Assembly: GCF_036231905.1 (NCBI RefSeq)
Contig: NZ_JAZARE010000002.1
Coordinates: forward strand, 372,001-436,000
DNA from: CAMLIZ01 sp036231905
GTDB lineage: Bacteria; Pseudomonadota; Gammaproteobacteria; Burkholderiales; Burkholderiaceae_C
Direction of reading: 5' to 3'
Length of the DNA stretch: 64,000 bases
The notes under the pieces are model-generated. The model did not search any database, was not told where the DNA came from, and was given only the letters and a program-made list of their open reading frames with translations. Shown piece by piece: positions 50,023 to 59,313 of the stretch. The position numbers and the translations under genes are program-made. The stretch's first letter is position 1. Every line of letters starts with the position of its first letter.

Positions 50023-50256
50023 GCATCCATGATGCCAGCGCCCGTCGCCGCCTGCTGGCCTGCCTTGGTTGCCATACAAGGGCTTACGCCTACAGACTTG
50101 TTCTGCGTTGAGCCAATCCCTCATGCGCGCTTCGCTATAACAGCCCGGACATATCAAACGACGCGACGGACGACAAGACCTCGGTTGGAAGTGGCACGCC
50201 CAAAGGTCGGCATCTATAAGGGCGGTTCCGCCTCTTCCCTACACACCTTCCAAGCC

Positions 50257-51144
50257 ATGACACGTAGTACCTCCTTGACACCTGCCTGCCTCGCGGCCGC
50301 CTTAGCCTTGGCGGCCGGCTTTGCGGCATCGGCGCATGCGTCGCCCATGGCCGCTGCGTCCGCCGATTTCCACAACCTCAGCTTCAGCTTCATTGACCTC
50401 GATCTGGGAGACGGCGTGACGCCGGCCGTCTTCGGCATCGACGGCATGGCCACCGCGACGACCGCGGGGTACGACCGCCATTTGATGTTGTCGACGGTCA
50501 CCATTACCGATCACGCCGACGACCTTGCCGCGGGCCTCGCCGGACCGGCGCAAAGCACGCTGATATCTGGCTCGACGGAGCTGTCGGCCTCTTCCGGCGC
50601 AAACGCCATGTCGGCGCGGGCGTCGACCACCGGTTCGAGCGTCAACGTGCTGGAGAATTTCAGCGCCCGCGTCGACAGCAAGCTGTTGTTCGGTGCGCTT
50701 ATGCTCACCTTGGCGCCCAACTCGGTGCTCGTCCTGTCGGGAGACCTGGCGTTGTCCGTGTTCACCGACCAATGCTTCTCCACCCGATGGGGTGAGAGCT
50801 GCCAGGAGGCCTACGGCGGTGCGCAGCTCAAGCTTTTTGCACCGGATGCCTCCGGAGGGTTGGGCCAGCAAAGCTCCATCGCCCGCTTGGACCACAGCTT
50901 GCTGGGCTCCGGGTCCGGCCCGATCACATTCGACAGCGTTCAACACCTCCAGGTGTCGCTGACCAATCTGACGGACCAGCCTCTGCAGTTCAGCTTCGAA
51001 GCCAATGTTTGGGCTGGTGGCCGCAGCGCGCTGGCCGTGCCGGAACCGCAGACCTATGCCTTGATGCTGGCCGGCTTGGCCGGTATCGCGGGTTTGCGTC
51101 GTGCAAGAGACCGCCGCGCCGCCGCTCCGGGGAGCCTCGCATGA
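50257..51144 (+). CDS. PEP-CTERM exported protein
   Basis: A 295-residue secreted protein with an N-terminal signal peptide (to about residue 28) and a C-terminal PEP-CTERM anchor (AVPEPQTYALMLAGLAGIAG then LRRARDRR). The mature region is Ser/Thr/Leu-rich and probably all-beta, with FSFIDLDLGDGVTPAVFGID near its start. It contains two Cys residues (DQCFSTRWGESCQ) that might form a disulfide. Function is unknown. Codon use is less GC-biased than in neighbouring housekeeping genes. The stop overlaps the next PEP-CTERM gene by 4 bp. Confidence 0.85.
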   Translation: MTRSTSLTPACLAAALALAAGFAASAHASPMAAASADFHNLSFSFIDLDLGDGVTPAVFGIDGMATATTAGYDRHLMLSTVTITDHADDLAAGLAGPAQSTLISGSTELSASSGANAMSARASTTGSSVNVLENFSARVDSKLLFGALMLTLAPNSVLVLSGDLALSVFTDQCFSTRWGESCQEAYGGAQLKLFAPDASGGLGQQSSIARLDHSLLGSGSGPITFDSVQHLQVSLTNLTDQPLQFSFEANVWAGGRSALAVPEPQTYALMLAGLAGIAGLRRARDRRAAAPGSLA

Positions 51145-51770
51145 AGACACTGATGTTCAGCGCGACGCTGTTCGTCGCTGCGAGCGCTGCGCAAGCCCAG
51201 TTCGCTCCTCCTCTCACCTTCGACAGCGAACCCGCTGCCGCGACGTTTGCGGCCGCCGGCGCCGTGCAGTCCTTGACTTTTGGAGACCTCAGCATCGATG
51301 GTGGTGTGGTGCTTGGCATCCCGCCCTTCACTTCATTCCAATTGCCAGGGACGCTGCACACGACGTACGCCACGTCCCATCTGGGTGACGACAGCTTGCA
51401 AAGCGCCCTCACGCTCACCATTTCCGGCACTTGGCGCTACCAGCGCATCACGGGCATGCTCTTCAACGGCCTGCCCGGCGCCTCCGACTATGTGGTGGAC
51501 GCCTACCGTGCTGGCCAACTGGTCGCCAGCGATGCGCTGCGGGTAATTGGTGGAGAGACCGACCTCTTCGAAGTCAATTTCGTCCAGGGCATAGATCAGC
51601 TGGTCTTCCGGACGGCGCAGGCAGACCCCAGCCTGTGGGACTTTGGCATCCACTACAGCGTTTTCTCCGCTCCCGTTCCCGTACCTGAGCCAAGCACCTG
51701 GGCGCTGGCCCTGGTTGGTGCTGCGTGCATCGGCGCGGCGTATCGACGTTCCCGACGATCTCCCGATTGA
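51141..51770 (+). CDS. PEP-CTERM exported protein
   Basis: A 209-residue secreted protein with a short signal peptide (MKTLMFSATLFVAASAAQA) and a PEP-CTERM anchor (VPEPSTWALALVGAACIGA followed by AYRRSRRS). The mature domain of about 155 residues is predicted all-beta, with FTSFQLPGTLHTTYATSHLG and WRYQRITGMLFNGLPGASD. It has no catalytic motif I can see. The start overlaps the stop of the previous PEP-CTERM gene, so the pair is made together and may act together on the cell surface or in exopolymer. Confidence 0.85.
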   Translation: MKTLMFSATLFVAASAAQAQFAPPLTFDSEPAAATFAAAGAVQSLTFGDLSIDGGVVLGIPPFTSFQLPGTLHTTYATSHLGDDSLQSALTLTISGTWRYQRITGMLFNGLPGASDYVVDAYRAGQLVASDALRVIGGETDLFEVNFVQGIDQLVFRTAQADPSLWDFGIHYSVFSAPVPVPEPSTWALALVGAACIGAAYRRSRRSPD

Positions 51771-51846
51771 ACCCCCGGGAGGAAGCCACAGGCGAGCGGT
51801 CGCACGCTCGCCTGTGGCACAGTGGACGGCTTTGCCGGCCCCCACC

Positions 51847-52410
51847 ATGGCGCTCAAGTCCACCATCTTCAAAGCCCAGCTGCAGCTGGCCGACATGGAC
51901 CGCCATGTCTACGGCGACCATGCGCTCACGCTCGCCCGCCATCCGTCGGAAACCGACGAACGCATGATGATGCGGGTGCTGGCCTACGCGCTGCAGTTGC
52001 CCGCCGACGACCACCGCGGTGCGCTGGAGTTCGCCAAGGGCCTGTCCGACCCCGATGAGCCGGACCTCTGGCAGAAGGACCTCACCGGCGCCCTGGTCCA
52101 GTGGATCGAAGTGGGCCAACCCGACGAGCGCCGGCTGCTCAAGGCGGCGGGCCGCGCCGAGCGCGTGAGCGTCTTCGCCTACAGCAGCAGCGCGCTGCTG
52201 TGGTGGCAACCGCTGGCCAACCGGCTCACGCGGGCGGAGAACCTCGCGGTGTGGCAGCTGCCGGCCGACCAGAGCCAGGCACTGGCCTTGCTGGCCGAAC
52301 GCAGCATGCGGCTGCAGGTGAACATCCAGGACGGCACCGTGTCGATGGACAACGGCAGCCGGGGGGTCGAACTGACGCTGCAGCCGCTGATGAAACCCCG
52401 CGAACGCTGA
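51847..52410 (+). CDS. YaeQ family protein
   Basis: A 187-residue cytoplasmic protein of the YaeQ family, which has a PD-(D/E)XK nuclease-like fold. It has MALKSTIFKAQLQLADMDRH, YGDHALTLARHPSETDERMM, and EPDLWQKDLTGALVQWIEVG with the Asp/Glu residues of the presumed active site. QPDERRLLKAAGRAERV and the C-terminal LQVNIQDGTVSM are also typical. YaeQ was once linked to haemolysin expression in E. coli, but its role is unsettled. Length is normal. It is a single gene. Confidence 0.92.
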   Translation: MALKSTIFKAQLQLADMDRHVYGDHALTLARHPSETDERMMMRVLAYALQLPADDHRGALEFAKGLSDPDEPDLWQKDLTGALVQWIEVGQPDERRLLKAAGRAERVSVFAYSSSALLWWQPLANRLTRAENLAVWQLPADQSQALALLAERSMRLQVNIQDGTVSMDNGSRGVELTLQPLMKPRER

Positions 52411-52474
52411 AGGCGGCGCGGCTCCTATCATCCGGGGCTTTGCAGCTCGGCGGCCACAAGCCGCACCAAGCCTC

Positions 52475-54607
52475 ATGCGAACCCTGCTCTCGCGCGCGCT
52501 GCGATCCGCGGCGCTCACCGGTTTTCTTGCTGTCCCGTTGTTTGCCATGGCCCAGACTTCCGCTCCCTCCAACGACGATTCCTTCCAATGGCTGGAGGAG
52601 GTGCAAGGGGAGAAGGCGCTGGACTGGGCGCGCGAGCGCAATGCCGTTTCGCGCAAGCAGCTGGAGGCGCACCCGCGCTTCCAGGCCACGCGCGAGGAAC
52701 TGCTGAAGATCCTGAACTCGAAGGAACGCATCCCCTACGTGTCGCGCCAGGGCGACTGGTTCTACAACCTCTGGCAGGACGAGAAGAACAAGCGCGGCCT
52801 GTGGCGCCGCACCACGCTGGCCGAATACCGCAAGCCCAACCCGGCGTGGGAGACGGTGCTGGACCTGGACGCCCTGGGCGCGGCCGAAAAGGAAAACTGG
52901 GTCTGGCACGGCGCCACCTGCTTCGGGCCGGCCTACGCGCGCTGCCTGCTGAACCTGTCGCGCGGCGGGGCCGATGCGGCGGTGGTGCGCGAGTTCGACA
53001 CCCAGACCAAGCGCTTCGTGGACGGCGGCTTCGCCTTGCCCGAGGCCAAGACCAGCGTGGACTGGCTGGACGCCGACACGGTGTACGTCGGCACCGACTT
53101 CGGCCCCGGCTCGCTCACCGAGTCGGGCTACCCGCGCGTGATCAAGCGCTGGAAACGCGGCCAGCCGCTGAGCGCGGCCGTCACCGTCTTCGAGGCCCAG
53201 CCCAAGGACGTGAGCGCCTTCGTGACCGTGGACCGCACACCCGGCTTCGAGCGCACGGTGTTCGGCCGCTCGCTGGACTTCTACAACACCGAGGCGTTCC
53301 TGCAGGCCAAGGACGGCTCGCTGCAACGCATCGACAAACCCAGTGACGCCTCGGTGTCGTTCTGGCGCGAACACCTGTTCCTCGAACTGCGCAGCGACTT
53401 CAAGCAAGGCGACACCACCTTCCCACGCGGCTCCCTGCTGGTGGCCGATGCCGGGGCCTATCTCAAAGGCGAACGCAAGCTGCATGCGCTGTTCACGCCC
53501 ACACCGACGCGCTCGCTGGCCGGCTTCACGCTCACACGCTCGCATGTGCTGCTGAACCTGATGGACAAGGTTGCCAGCCGCGTCGAGGAATGGCACGTGG
53601 CCGATGGCCGGTGGCGCATGCGCGAGGTGGATGCGCCCTTCCCTGGCACGCTGGGCGTGAGCGGCCTGTGGGATCCCCTGCTCAAGGATGACCCGCTGGG
53701 CGACGCCTACCTGCTGACCTACACCGACTTCCTGACGCCGGACACCCTGGCCCTGGGCCGCACCGGCAGCAACCGCCGGGAGGCGTTGAAGGCGCGGCCC
53801 GCGTTCTTCGACGCTGCCGGCATGCGGGTGGAGCAGGCCTTCGCCAAGTCCAAGGACGGCACCGAGGTGCCCTACTTCGTGGTCTGGCCCAAGGGTGCCA
53901 CCGCCGACGGCAGCAACCCGACCCTGCTGTACGGCTACGGTGGATTCGAGGTGTCCATGCAGCCCTGGTACTCGGGCGGCTTCGGCACCGCCTGGTTCAA
54001 CCACGGCGGTGTGCTGGTGGTGGCCAACATCCGCGGCGGCGGTGAGTTCGGCCCGGCCTGGCACCAGGCTGCCCTCAAGGCCAACAAGCAGAAAAGCTAC
54101 GACGATTTCATCGCGGTCGCCGAGGATCTCATCCGGCGCAAGATCACCAGCCCGCGCCACCTCGGCATCGAGGGTGGCAGCAACGGCGGCCTGCTGGTGG
54201 GCGCCACTTTCGTGCAGCGGCCGGACCTCTTCAATGCGGTCGTGTGCCAGGTGCCGCTGCTGGACATGAAGCGGTACCACAAGCTGCTGGCGGGCGCCTC
54301 GTGGATGGCCGAGTACGGCAACCCGGACGATCCCGCCGAATGGGCCTTCATCTCGAAGTACAGCCCCTACCAGAACGTGAAGTCTGGGGTGAAGTACCCC
54401 AAGGTGCTGTTCACCACCTCCACCCGCGATGACCGCGTGCACCCAGGCCACGCCCGCAAGATGGCCGCGCGCATGCTGGCCCAGGGCCACGAGCTGCTGT
54501 ACTACGAGAACATCGAGGGCGGCCATGGCGGCGCGGCAGACAACTTCCAGCGCGCCGACCTGCAGGCACTGGAGTTCAGCTACCTGTGGCAGCAGCTCGC
54601 ACGCTGA
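52475..54607 (+). CDS. prolyl oligopeptidase family serine peptidase, exported
   Basis: A 710-residue S9A-type serine peptidase with a signal peptide (to about AMAQ, residue 27), so probably periplasmic. The beta-propeller occupies about 70-440. The catalytic alpha/beta hydrolase domain has the nucleophile in EGGSNGGLLV (Ser about 569), Asp in TSTRDDRVHPGHA (about 651) and His in IEGGHGGAAD (about 682). YGYGGFEVSMQPWYSGGFGT and ANIRGGGEFGPAWHQA are family hallmarks. It would cleave short proline-containing peptides. Confidence 0.93.
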   Translation: MRTLLSRALRSAALTGFLAVPLFAMAQTSAPSNDDSFQWLEEVQGEKALDWARERNAVSRKQLEAHPRFQATREELLKILNSKERIPYVSRQGDWFYNLWQDEKNKRGLWRRTTLAEYRKPNPAWETVLDLDALGAAEKENWVWHGATCFGPAYARCLLNLSRGGADAAVVREFDTQTKRFVDGGFALPEAKTSVDWLDADTVYVGTDFGPGSLTESGYPRVIKRWKRGQPLSAAVTVFEAQPKDVSAFVTVDRTPGFERTVFGRSLDFYNTEAFLQAKDGSLQRIDKPSDASVSFWREHLFLELRSDFKQGDTTFPRGSLLVADAGAYLKGERKLHALFTPTPTRSLAGFTLTRSHVLLNLMDKVASRVEEWHVADGRWRMREVDAPFPGTLGVSGLWDPLLKDDPLGDAYLLTYTDFLTPDTLALGRTGSNRREALKARPAFFDAAGMRVEQAFAKSKDGTEVPYFVVWPKGATADGSNPTLLYGYGGFEVSMQPWYSGGFGTAWFNHGGVLVVANIRGGGEFGPAWHQAALKANKQKSYDDFIAVAEDLIRRKITSPRHLGIEGGSNGGLLVGATFVQRPDLFNAVVCQVPLLDMKRYHKLLAGASWMAEYGNPDDPAEWAFISKYSPYQNVKSGVKYPKVLFTTSTRDDRVHPGHARKMAARMLAQGHELLYYENIEGGHGGAADNFQRADLQALEFSYLWQQLAR

Positions 54608-54635
54608 CGGGCACGGCGTTCGCTGGACCGATCGC

Positions 54636-54923
54636 ATGAACAACACACCCTCTTGGACGGTGACGCACAACGCGGCGCAGTCGCGCTTCGAAGCCACCGT
54701 GGACGGCCAACTCAGCGAGGCGGCCTACCGCCTCAACGGCGACGTGATGACCATGACCCACACCAGCGTGCCGCCCGCGCTGGAGGGCCGCGGCATCGCC
54801 GCCTCCCTGGTGGAAAAGGCCATCGCGCATGCGCGCGAGCAGGGGCTGAAGATCGAGCCGCAGTGCGCCTACGTCGCTGCGTACATGCAGCGCCACCCCG
54901 AAGCGAAGGACGTGCTCGCGTGA
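54636..54923 (+). CDS. GNAT-type N-acetyltransferase domain protein (YjdJ-like)
   Basis: A 95-residue single-domain protein of the short GNAT family (YjdJ/DUF-type Gcn5-related). It has YRLNGDVMTMTHTSVPPALE, the acetyl-CoA loop EGRGIAASLVEKAIAHAR, and IEPQCAYVAAYMQRHPEAKD at the C-terminus, all characteristic. The substrate is unknown. The stop overlaps the GTG start of the DUF924 gene by 4 bp (GTGA). Confidence 0.88.
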   Translation: MNNTPSWTVTHNAAQSRFEATVDGQLSEAAYRLNGDVMTMTHTSVPPALEGRGIAASLVEKAIAHAREQGLKIEPQCAYVAAYMQRHPEAKDVLA

Positions 54924-55522
54924 GCGCGGCCGCGCCCCTGGCGGGCAGCGAACCGGCCGGAGTGCTGGAATTCTGGTTCGGCCCGCCCGAGCTGGCCGAC
55001 ACCGAAGCGGTCACCTCGCGCTGGTTCCGCAAGGACGCCGCGTTCGACCGGGAGATCAGCGACCGCTTCGGCGCACTGATCGAGCGCGCGCTGGCCGGCG
55101 AGCTGACGGATTGGGCCTGGCAGCCGGGGCCTGCGCTGGCGCGCATCCTGCTGCTCGACCAGTTCACCCGCAATGCCTTTCGCGACTCTGCCCGCGCCTT
55201 TGCTGGCGACCCGCTCGCGCTGGCAGCGGCCCGCCAGATGGTGGCGCTGGGCCAGGACCAGCAGCTGCCGCTGCTGCGCCGTGTGTTCGTGTACCTGCCG
55301 TTCGAGCATGCCGAGGACCTGGCGGCCCAGCGGGAGGCGCTGCGCCTGTTCGACGCCCTGGTGGCCGAGGCGCCCGGGCTGGCCGGCTATGCCGACTACG
55401 CGCGCCGGCACCACGAGATCATCGAGCGCTTCGGACGCTTCCCGCACCGCAACGCGCTGCTGGGCCGGGAGTCCACCCCGGAAGAGCTGGAATTCCTGCG
55501 GCAGCCCGGCTCGGGCTTCTGA
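54920..55522 (+). CDS. DUF924 family protein
   Basis: A 200-residue protein of DUF924, an all-helical, TPR-like family of unknown function. It has VLEFWFGPPELADTEAVTSR, WFRKDAAFDREISDRFG, LARILLLDQFTRNAFRDSAR, YLPFEHAEDLAAQREALRLF and RFGRFPHRNALLGRESTPEE. These are near-universal DUF924 motifs. The start is GTG, overlapping the GNAT stop, so the two genes are coupled. The gene ends 9 bp before the convergent acyl-CoA ligase. Confidence 0.9.
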   Translation: MSAAAPLAGSEPAGVLEFWFGPPELADTEAVTSRWFRKDAAFDREISDRFGALIERALAGELTDWAWQPGPALARILLLDQFTRNAFRDSARAFAGDPLALAAARQMVALGQDQQLPLLRRVFVYLPFEHAEDLAAQREALRLFDALVAEAPGLAGYADYARRHHEIIERFGRFPHRNALLGRESTPEELEFLRQPGSGF

Positions 55523-55531
55523 CACACCGCC

Positions 55532-57229
55532 TCAGGCGGCCTCCTGGTCCTGCAGCAGGCGCCACATCACCTTGCCGGAGCCGCTCTTGGGCAGGGCGTC
55601 CACGAACTCCACGATGCGCGGCACCTTGTAGGCCGCCATGTGTTCGCGTGACCAGTCGATGATGTCCTGCTCGGTGGCCTTGCCTTTGGCCTCCGCGCGC
55701 AGCACCACCACCGCCTTCACCGTCTCCCCGCGATAGGCATCCTTGGCGCCGATGATGCAGGCTTCCTGCACCAGCGGGCACTTGAAAAGCAGCAGTTCCA
55801 CCTCCGAGGGCCACACCTTGAAACCGCTGGCGTTGATCATGCGCTTCAGGCGGTCGGTGATGAAGAAGTAGCCCTCCTCGTCCATGCGCCCCAGGTCGCC
55901 GGTGCGGAAGAAGGGCTTGCCGTCGATCTGGATGAACGCGGCCTTCGTGGCCTCGGGGTAGCGCCAGTAGCCCTTGAACACCATCGGGCCGTGGGTGACG
56001 ATCTCGCCCACTTCGCCCGGCGGCAGTTCCTGCAGGGTGACGGGGTCCACCACGCGCGAGTCCACCCCGTAGATCGGGATGCCCAGGCATTGCAGCTTGG
56101 CGCGCTCGGGCGGGTTGCCGTGGCTGGGCGCAGCGGTTTCGGTGAGGCCGTAACCCTCGGCGAAGGTGAGGCCGAACTCCTGCTGCAGCCGCTCCGCCAC
56201 GGCCTGCGGCATGGCGGCGCCGCCACCGCTGAGGTAGGTGAGGCTGGAGAGGTCGAAGCTCTTGTAATTCGGGCTGCCGAACAGGTCGATGATCATCGTG
56301 GGGATGCAGGTCCAGTGCGTCACCCGGTAGCGCGAGATCAGCCGCCCGGCGAGCTCGCGGTCCCAGCGCGGCATCAGCACGGCGGTGCAGCCCAGGTACA
56401 CCGGCCCGAGCACGCCGTAGAGCATGCCGGTGATGTGGAACAGCGGCACCACCGCCAGCGTCACGGTTTCGGCACTGGCATGGCTCCACAGCCCGCCGCC
56501 CACGGTGTTGGACAGCAAGGTGCGGTGGGTGTGCATGCAGCCCTTGGGCAGGCCGGTGGTGCCCGAGGTGTAGGGCAGCACCGCCAGGTCGTCCACCTGG
56601 GCGGTGTGCGGTCCGGGCTGCAGGCCGGCCGCCAGCGCGTCCTGCCAGCGCGTGCAGCCGGCGGGCAGCGGCGGGTCGGACAGCAGCCAGTCCAGCAGCG
56701 CGGGCGAGGGTTTCTGGTCCTCGGGAATGCCGGTCTCGGGCAGGGCATCGGCATAACGCGCCACCAGCAGGTGCTGCAGGCGTTGTGCCTCGGGCAGCGC
56801 GGCATTCGCCTGTGCCACGATGCCGGCCAGGTCGGCGCTGCACAGCGCCACCCTGGCCTCCGGGTCCACGATGTAGTGGCCGAACTCGTCGGCCCGGTTC
56901 ATCGGGTTCACCGGCACCACCACCGCGTCGGCGCGCAGGATGGCGTAGTAGCCCACGATGTATTGCGGGCAGTTCTGCATGTACAGCAGCACCCGGTCGC
57001 CTTTTTTGACGCCGCGGCTTTGCAGCCAGCCGGCGATGGCCTCGGCCTGCGCCATCAGCTCGGCAAAGCGCAGTTCGCGGCCGAAGAAGACGTAGCCCGC
57101 CTTGTCCGGATACCGCCGTGCCGACACCTCGAGGTTGAACCACAAGGATGTTTGCGGCACGGTCAGCGCACGCGGCAGGCGGCGCGGCCAGATGGCATGG
57201 TGCGGGCGCACCGGGGAAGACGAAGTCAC
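55532..57229 (-). CDS. long-chain fatty-acid-CoA ligase / AMP-binding protein
   Basis: A 565-residue ANL-family acyl-CoA ligase. It has the phosphate-loop LPYTSGTTGLPKGCMHTHR, the A5 motif EGYGLTETAA, the A7-A8 segment FFRTGDLGRMDEEGYFFITD then RLKRMINASGFKVWPSEVE, and the C-terminal LPKSGSGKVMWRLL with the catalytic Lys. This form matches long-chain acyl-CoA synthetases of Burkholderiales; chain length cannot be read. The GTG start at 57229 is preferred because AGGAG lies 7 nt upstream; an upstream ATG would add an unlike leader. No other fatty-acid genes are adjacent. Confidence 0.9.
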   Translation of the reverse strand: MTSSSPVRPHHAIWPRRLPRALTVPQTSLWFNLEVSARRYPDKAGYVFFGRELRFAELMAQAEAIAGWLQSRGVKKGDRVLLYMQNCPQYIVGYYAILRADAVVVPVNPMNRADEFGHYIVDPEARVALCSADLAGIVAQANAALPEAQRLQHLLVARYADALPETGIPEDQKPSPALLDWLLSDPPLPAGCTRWQDALAAGLQPGPHTAQVDDLAVLPYTSGTTGLPKGCMHTHRTLLSNTVGGGLWSHASAETVTLAVVPLFHITGMLYGVLGPVYLGCTAVLMPRWDRELAGRLISRYRVTHWTCIPTMIIDLFGSPNYKSFDLSSLTYLSGGGAAMPQAVAERLQQEFGLTFAEGYGLTETAAPSHGNPPERAKLQCLGIPIYGVDSRVVDPVTLQELPPGEVGEIVTHGPMVFKGYWRYPEATKAAFIQIDGKPFFRTGDLGRMDEEGYFFITDRLKRMINASGFKVWPSEVELLLFKCPLVQEACIIGAKDAYRGETVKAVVVLRAEAKGKATEQDIIDWSREHMAAYKVPRIVEFVDALPKSGSGKVMWRLLQDQEAA

Positions 57230-57327
57230 CTGAACACTCCTGACGTGAGACGTCAGATGTACCCCAAGCCCAGGCACCGGCGCATCCGCCAATTCCCGAT
57301 CGGGCCTGTCACCCAGGTGTCAGCGCT

Positions 57328-59142
57328 TCAGCGCTCCAGCATGCGCTCGCGGCGGTCCTGTTCCGCCTTTTGCAGGCGCACACATTCAGGATGCGTGCGC
57401 AGCCGGGGATCGGTGTCGCACTCATGCTTCATGCAGATCAGCCGGGTGAGGAACATGCGGTCGGCGCAACGTTCCTGCGGGCCGGTGACGGCTGCATGGG
57501 CGGCAGGAGCCGGCCGCGGCTTGGCACGCTCCTTGTCGCGTGAGCGCTCTCGCGGCGCCGCAGGCAGCACCACGATCGGCTGCTCGGCGCTGCCGTTCTC
57601 GGGCAACGCCGCTGCGGGCTCCTGGCCGGCCGGTGTGGATGCGGGAGAGGCGGCCACCGTGGTGGGTGCCGTTGCCGGGGCAGCCACCCGGCGAGCGGGC
57701 CTGGCAGGTGGAAGCACGGTTTCGATGGTCTCCACTTCGACCGGGGCTGCAGACGCAGCGGTCAGCGCGGGCGCCGCCGCGGGCGCGGACGCGGCCGGTG
57801 CAGTGGCTGCCCGCCCATCCGGCTTCGCTGAGGGCAGGACCCACGCAAATGCGGCGAGCAGGCCCACCACCCCGGCCACGGCAGCGGCCCGCAGTTGCCA
57901 TGCGCGGCGAGGCTCACCCGCCCCGGCCCACAGCTTGCGCCGCACCGCGGCCGGCAAAGGCAGGGCCGGCGGCGCAGCGGCAGCGGGGTCGGTGGCGGCT
58001 TCAGGCACCCGGTGGACGGTGAACCCGCGCCACAGCGGATGGCTGGCCTCGGCCTGGCCGGGCGGAGGAAGGGTGGGCGCCTGCAGCGGCAGCACGCTGG
58101 CGGCGGCCGCGGAGGCGGGCATGGTGGGGTCGAAATCCGTCACGGGGGGCGGCGCAGAGGCGCGTGTCGCCACGCTGGGCACCGTGGTGTCGTGACGCAT
58201 CAGGCTGGGCACGGCCATGCGGCCTTCCAGCACGTCGCGCCACAGCACCACGCTCTGCGGGCGCTCCTGCGGCCGCACCGCCATCGCCCAGTCCACCGCC
58301 TGCAGGAAGGCGAGCGAACAGCCGGACGGCTGCAGCCGCGCCAAAGGCGGCAGCTCGTCGTGCAGGGCACGCGCGGCGGCCGGCAGCGGCGGCTGGCCGG
58401 TGAGCAGGTAGTACACGGTGGCGGCCAGGCCGTACAGGTCGGTCCAGGGGCCCTGGCGCATGGCGGCGACGTCGGCGTACTGCTCGATCGGCGCGAAATG
58501 CGGCTTGAGGATGGCGGTGAGCGCATGGCTGCGGTCGCCGATCACCCGGCGGGCGGCGCCGAAATCCAGCAGCACCGCATGGCCCTCGTCGGTGAGCACG
58601 ATGTTGTCGGGCGCGATGTCCCGGTGGTACACGTCCTCGCGGTGCAGGCGTTCCAGTGCGCCCAGCATCGGGTCGATCATCGCCCGGCACCAGGCTTCCC
58701 CCGGGGAGCCGGGTGCCATCGCCTGGCGCACCTGGCGCAGGGTGCGGCCGTGGTACATCGGCATGGCCATGTAGGCGGTGCCGTTGTCCTCCCAGAAGCG
58801 GTACACCTTGACCAGCGACGGATGGTCGAAGCGGGCCAGCAGGCGCGCCTCGTTCACGAACGAGCGCAGGCCCAGCGCGAAGGTCTCTTCATGGGCCTGG
58901 GCGCGGATGGTCACCCGGTGGCCCGGGCCCCGGCCGGCCAGGGTGACTGGCATGTATTCCTTGAGCGCCACCTCGCGTTCCAGCGCGTGGTCCCAGGCGA
59001 GGTAGACGATGCCGAAGCCACCCGCGCCCAGCACCTGGCGGATCTCGAATTCGGCGAGCCGTGTGCCCTGGGGCAAGGCGTCGCCCGGGTGGGCAGCCAA
59101 TGGCGGCGGCCCTCCCTTCAGCGCGGGGGAGGCCTCGGACAT
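57328..59142 (-). CDS. membrane-anchored Ser/Thr protein kinase with atypical catalytic loop
   Basis: A 604-residue protein. The kinase domain (about 33-305) has the Gly loop LGAGGFGIVYLAWDHA, Lys61 in VALKEYMP, catalytic loop YHRDIAPDNIVL (Asp175, Asn180) and LLDFGAARRV (Asp193). The usual HRDLKPEN has Ala in place of Lys at the -KP- position. An Ala/Pro-rich linker leads to one membrane helix near 413-433 (VAGVVGLLAAFAWVL). The outer C-terminal part is Pro/Ala-rich and ends in a Cys-containing domain (ERCADRMFLTRLICMKHECD). This resembles Pkn-type kinases with external sensor tails. It diverges from argG. No phosphatase gene is adjacent. Confidence 0.88.
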   Translation of the reverse strand: MSEASPALKGGPPPLAAHPGDALPQGTRLAEFEIRQVLGAGGFGIVYLAWDHALEREVALKEYMPVTLAGRGPGHRVTIRAQAHEETFALGLRSFVNEARLLARFDHPSLVKVYRFWEDNGTAYMAMPMYHGRTLRQVRQAMAPGSPGEAWCRAMIDPMLGALERLHREDVYHRDIAPDNIVLTDEGHAVLLDFGAARRVIGDRSHALTAILKPHFAPIEQYADVAAMRQGPWTDLYGLAATVYYLLTGQPPLPAAARALHDELPPLARLQPSGCSLAFLQAVDWAMAVRPQERPQSVVLWRDVLEGRMAVPSLMRHDTTVPSVATRASAPPPVTDFDPTMPASAAAASVLPLQAPTLPPPGQAEASHPLWRGFTVHRVPEAATDPAAAAPPALPLPAAVRRKLWAGAGEPRRAWQLRAAAVAGVVGLLAAFAWVLPSAKPDGRAATAPAASAPAAAPALTAASAAPVEVETIETVLPPARPARRVAAPATAPTTVAASPASTPAGQEPAAALPENGSAEQPIVVLPAAPRERSRDKERAKPRPAPAAHAAVTGPQERCADRMFLTRLICMKHECDTDPRLRTHPECVRLQKAEQDRRERMLER

Positions 59143-59256
59143 CCCGCCAGCTTATCGCCTCGAGCCGGGTGCCGCCGAAGACCCCACGACAGGCCCCGGG
59201 CACGCGTGACTTGTTGCACTGCGATACACCGCAGCGGCCCGCCAGCCGGCGGCCCA

Positions 59257-59262
59257 TAAAAT
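59257..59262 (+). promoter_or_regulatory. candidate -10 box for argG
   Basis: TAAAAT lies 52 bp before the argG ATG and is the only AT-rich hexamer in an otherwise very GC-rich 171-bp divergent region. No convincing -35 or ARG-box operator was found. Confidence 0.35.
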
Positions 59263-59313
59263 CCGTGTTTTCCCCGGCCCCGCCCGTCCGACCACTTCCC
59301 GCCCCCGCACACC

